Source: a virus
Reading direction: 5' to 3' (one strand)
IMG/VR virus record: IMGVR_UViG_3300047300_000455
Span: 1 to 29,314 of that record
Length of the DNA: 29,314 nucleotides
Below are positions 27,995-29,314 of the stretch, piece after piece. The position numbers and the translations under genes are program-made. Position 1 is the stretch's first letter. Every line of letters starts with the position of its first letter. The notes below the pieces were generated by a model. It had not been told where the DNA came from. It made no database searches and was given only the letters and a program-made list of their open reading frames with translations.

Positions 27995-29107
27995 TTATCG
28001 ACGGCGTTGTTTGTTTGCCGTCAACATTGTTGCCAAAAGGTCACGCGCCGCGCTTTTATCGCCAGCCTGTGCTTTCTTTTGAAGTTCTGAAGTCTTGTCC
28101 TCTGGAGAGGTCTTGGCTCGTGTGACTGGTCGGCTTGCCGCAGCAATAGAGCCACCCGCATTTCGCACTTTAGGCCCTTCGCGGAATTTCATTCCGTCCC
28201 GAATAAGCCCCAACAGATATTCATCACTGGAAACCAGATCAAGGTTCTGGACTCCAGGAACAAACGATCCGCTTGCCCCCTTCCATTCTTTAGACAACTT
28301 ATCCCGAAGTTCAGTAAAAGTTGCCTTGTTCGCAAGTTCTTTGTCTGCAAAGCTTTGGCGAGAGCGTTCAAGTTGTTCCTGAACGAGGCGAGAGCGATGC
28401 TCAAAAAACTCTTGTACTTTCGGACGATTCGCTTGGATGAACTTGGACTTCTCTTCAATCAACGCAGCGTTCTGGCGAATTGCCGCTTCAGCTTCACTGC
28501 GTTCGACCTCAGAAGTAGCCCGCTCGTAGATTTGCTTCCATTGCTGGTTATATTGCTGCAAAGTAACCAGTTCATCAGCCGCAGATTGCAGTTGAGGAAC
28601 AACGGTCAATTCCAGACCAATTTGCAAACCATCGAGTTCAGCCCTACGTTTGGCTTCATACTCTTCAAAATCAGCACGTTCGGTTTTAAGCTTACGCGCA
28701 TTTTCATCAATGTCGCTTGTCTGACCAAGAAGAGTCGCAGCCTTCTTTGCAGTAATCTCAATAAAGCCACCTTCGGCGTTTTTATTGGGAATACGCAGTT
28801 TCAGGTCTGGATTCTCATCTGCAAAATCAAAAAAATTGACAGGCTCGTTTACGGCATTGTCGCCGGACTCATCTTCAACTTCAGATTCTTCAGATGCTTG
28901 ATCTGAGCTTGCTTCATTTTCAGGTTCGGCTTCCAATACAGGAGCCGCCTCGGGGGATTCGGCTTTCACCTCTTCTTGTCCCGCTGGTGGCGGCAAACTT
29001 CCATCAGGCTGCTGAGTGTTACGCCGATTGGCGGCAATCATGTCAGCGATAGCTTGTTCCGGACTACCAGTTCCAGTGACGGTCGAATTTTCGATAACGT
29101 CTGTCAT
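27995..29107 (-). CDS. Capsid scaffolding protein
   Basis: The product is 370 residues. An acidic, Pro/Glu/Ser-rich N-terminus (about 35-100, with EASSDQASEESEVEDE) is followed by a folded patch (FFDFADENPDLKLRIPNKN), a long charged coiled coil (about 135-280) and a basic C-terminal end (MLTANKQRRR). This plan and its position directly before the capsid gene identify a scaffold, which shapes the procapsid and leaves before DNA entry. The basic end would contact capsid subunits. AAGGTAAGAT precedes the ATG. Confidence 0.85.
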   Translation of the reverse strand: MTDVIENSTVTGTGSPEQAIADMIAANRRNTQQPDGSLPPPAGQEEVKAESPEAAPVLEAEPENEASSDQASEESEVEDESGDNAVNEPVNFFDFADENPDLKLRIPNKNAEGGFIEITAKKAATLLGQTSDIDENARKLKTERADFEEYEAKRRAELDGLQIGLELTVVPQLQSAADELVTLQQYNQQWKQIYERATSEVERSEAEAAIRQNAALIEEKSKFIQANRPKVQEFFEHRSRLVQEQLERSRQSFADKELANKATFTELRDKLSKEWKGASGSFVPGVQNLDLVSSDEYLLGLIRDGMKFREGPKVRNAGGSIAAASRPVTRAKTSPEDKTSELQKKAQAGDKSAARDLLATMLTANKQRRR

Positions 29108-29123
29108 ATCTTACCTTATTTCG

Positions 29124-29314
29124 TTAAGTTTCGGTTCTTTTCAGAGCCATCTTAGCGAGATATTCAGTCTTCTCAATGAAGCCAATGAAATCTCTCACCC
29201 CGGCAACATAATGTGCATTTTCAATTCGTTCTAGATCGGTTGTACTGTCTTCCAACCTTTCTAGCATGTTAAACCTGTACAGGTTAAACAGCAGTGCAAA
29301 ATCCCCATTTAACA
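29124..29314 (-). CDS. C-terminal part of a late gene, 5' end beyond the window
   Basis: An open frame runs from the right edge to a TAA at 29124-29126, giving 63 codons that read LNGDFALLFNLYRFNMLERL, then EDSTTDLERIENAHYVAGVR, ending ALKRTET. It is protein-like with amphipathic helices. A shorter gene beginning at the internal ATG at 29267 (47 residues, AGG upstream) is possible, but the frame upstream looks coding too. It is 17 bases from the scaffold start, so both probably belong to one operon; by order it could be the end of a head-completion or small late gene. Function unknown. Confidence 0.55.
   Translation of the reverse strand, partial: LNGDFALLFNLYRFNMLERLEDSTTDLERIENAHYVAGVRDFIGFIEKTEYLAKMALKRTET

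Noticed and set aside
29272-29285. Perfect 14-bp palindrome AACCTGTACAGGTT
   Set aside because: It falls inside an open late-gene frame (Asn-Leu-Tyr-Arg) and no second copy or promoter was seen, so an operator cannot be supported.

Overview
The window is a stretch of a tailed double-stranded DNA phage genome (free virus or provirus), most likely from a freshwater betaproteobacterium of the Burkholderiales. The host guess rests on remembered resemblance of several small early genes (N-termini such as MNTQPEALRLADALE, MTWPFPPP, MPKHLSLP) to phages of that group; no search was run. The virion genes lack any long tape-measure gene and include a head-tail adaptor, a gp10-like tail protein, two large fibre/tip proteins and several low-complexity candidate internal proteins, which points to a short-tailed (podovirus-like) particle. 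Terminase, portal, DNA polymerase, helicase and integrase are not in the window.

Layout. (1) 1-1833, leftward: small accessory genes (a truncated cytoplasmic protein, a lipoprotein, a beta-helix repeat protein, a membrane protein, a 35-residue peptide). (2) 1834-1939: divergent control region. (3) 1940-10246, rightward: a tightly overlapping early/replication cluster with two helix-turn-helix proteins, an O-like replication protein, RusA resolvase, a DUF1071/Sak-type annealing protein, an SSB-tailed small protein, a MazG-type pyrophosphohydrolase and many small unknown genes. (4) 10243-29314, leftward: the late operon, transcribed from the right edge: an edge-truncated gene, scaffold, major capsid protein, adaptor, fibres, tail proteins, internal-type proteins, then the lysis genes (three membrane proteins including a 3TM holin, and a GH108 endolysin). 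The early and late transcription units collide at 10243-10246, where their stop codons overlap.

Five HNH-type endonuclease genes are scattered through 29 kb. The most interesting place is 3226-4016, between the replication protein and the next early gene. It holds a promoter-like sequence followed by a long rod-shaped hairpin with a U-run (possible small RNA), then about 245 nt of non-coding, heavily base-paired sequence directly in front of a small HNH gene, then a short terminal hairpin. That arrangement resembles HEARO / omega-RNA elements (the guide RNAs of the IsrB/IscB OMEGA family), here with an HNH-only partner of 115 residues.

How the parts fit: the early cluster would replicate and recombine DNA (O-like protein, Sak, SSB-like, RusA) and trim nucleotide pools (MazG). 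The late operon builds the head around the scaffold, attaches the adaptor and tail, loads internal proteins, and finally lyses the cell.
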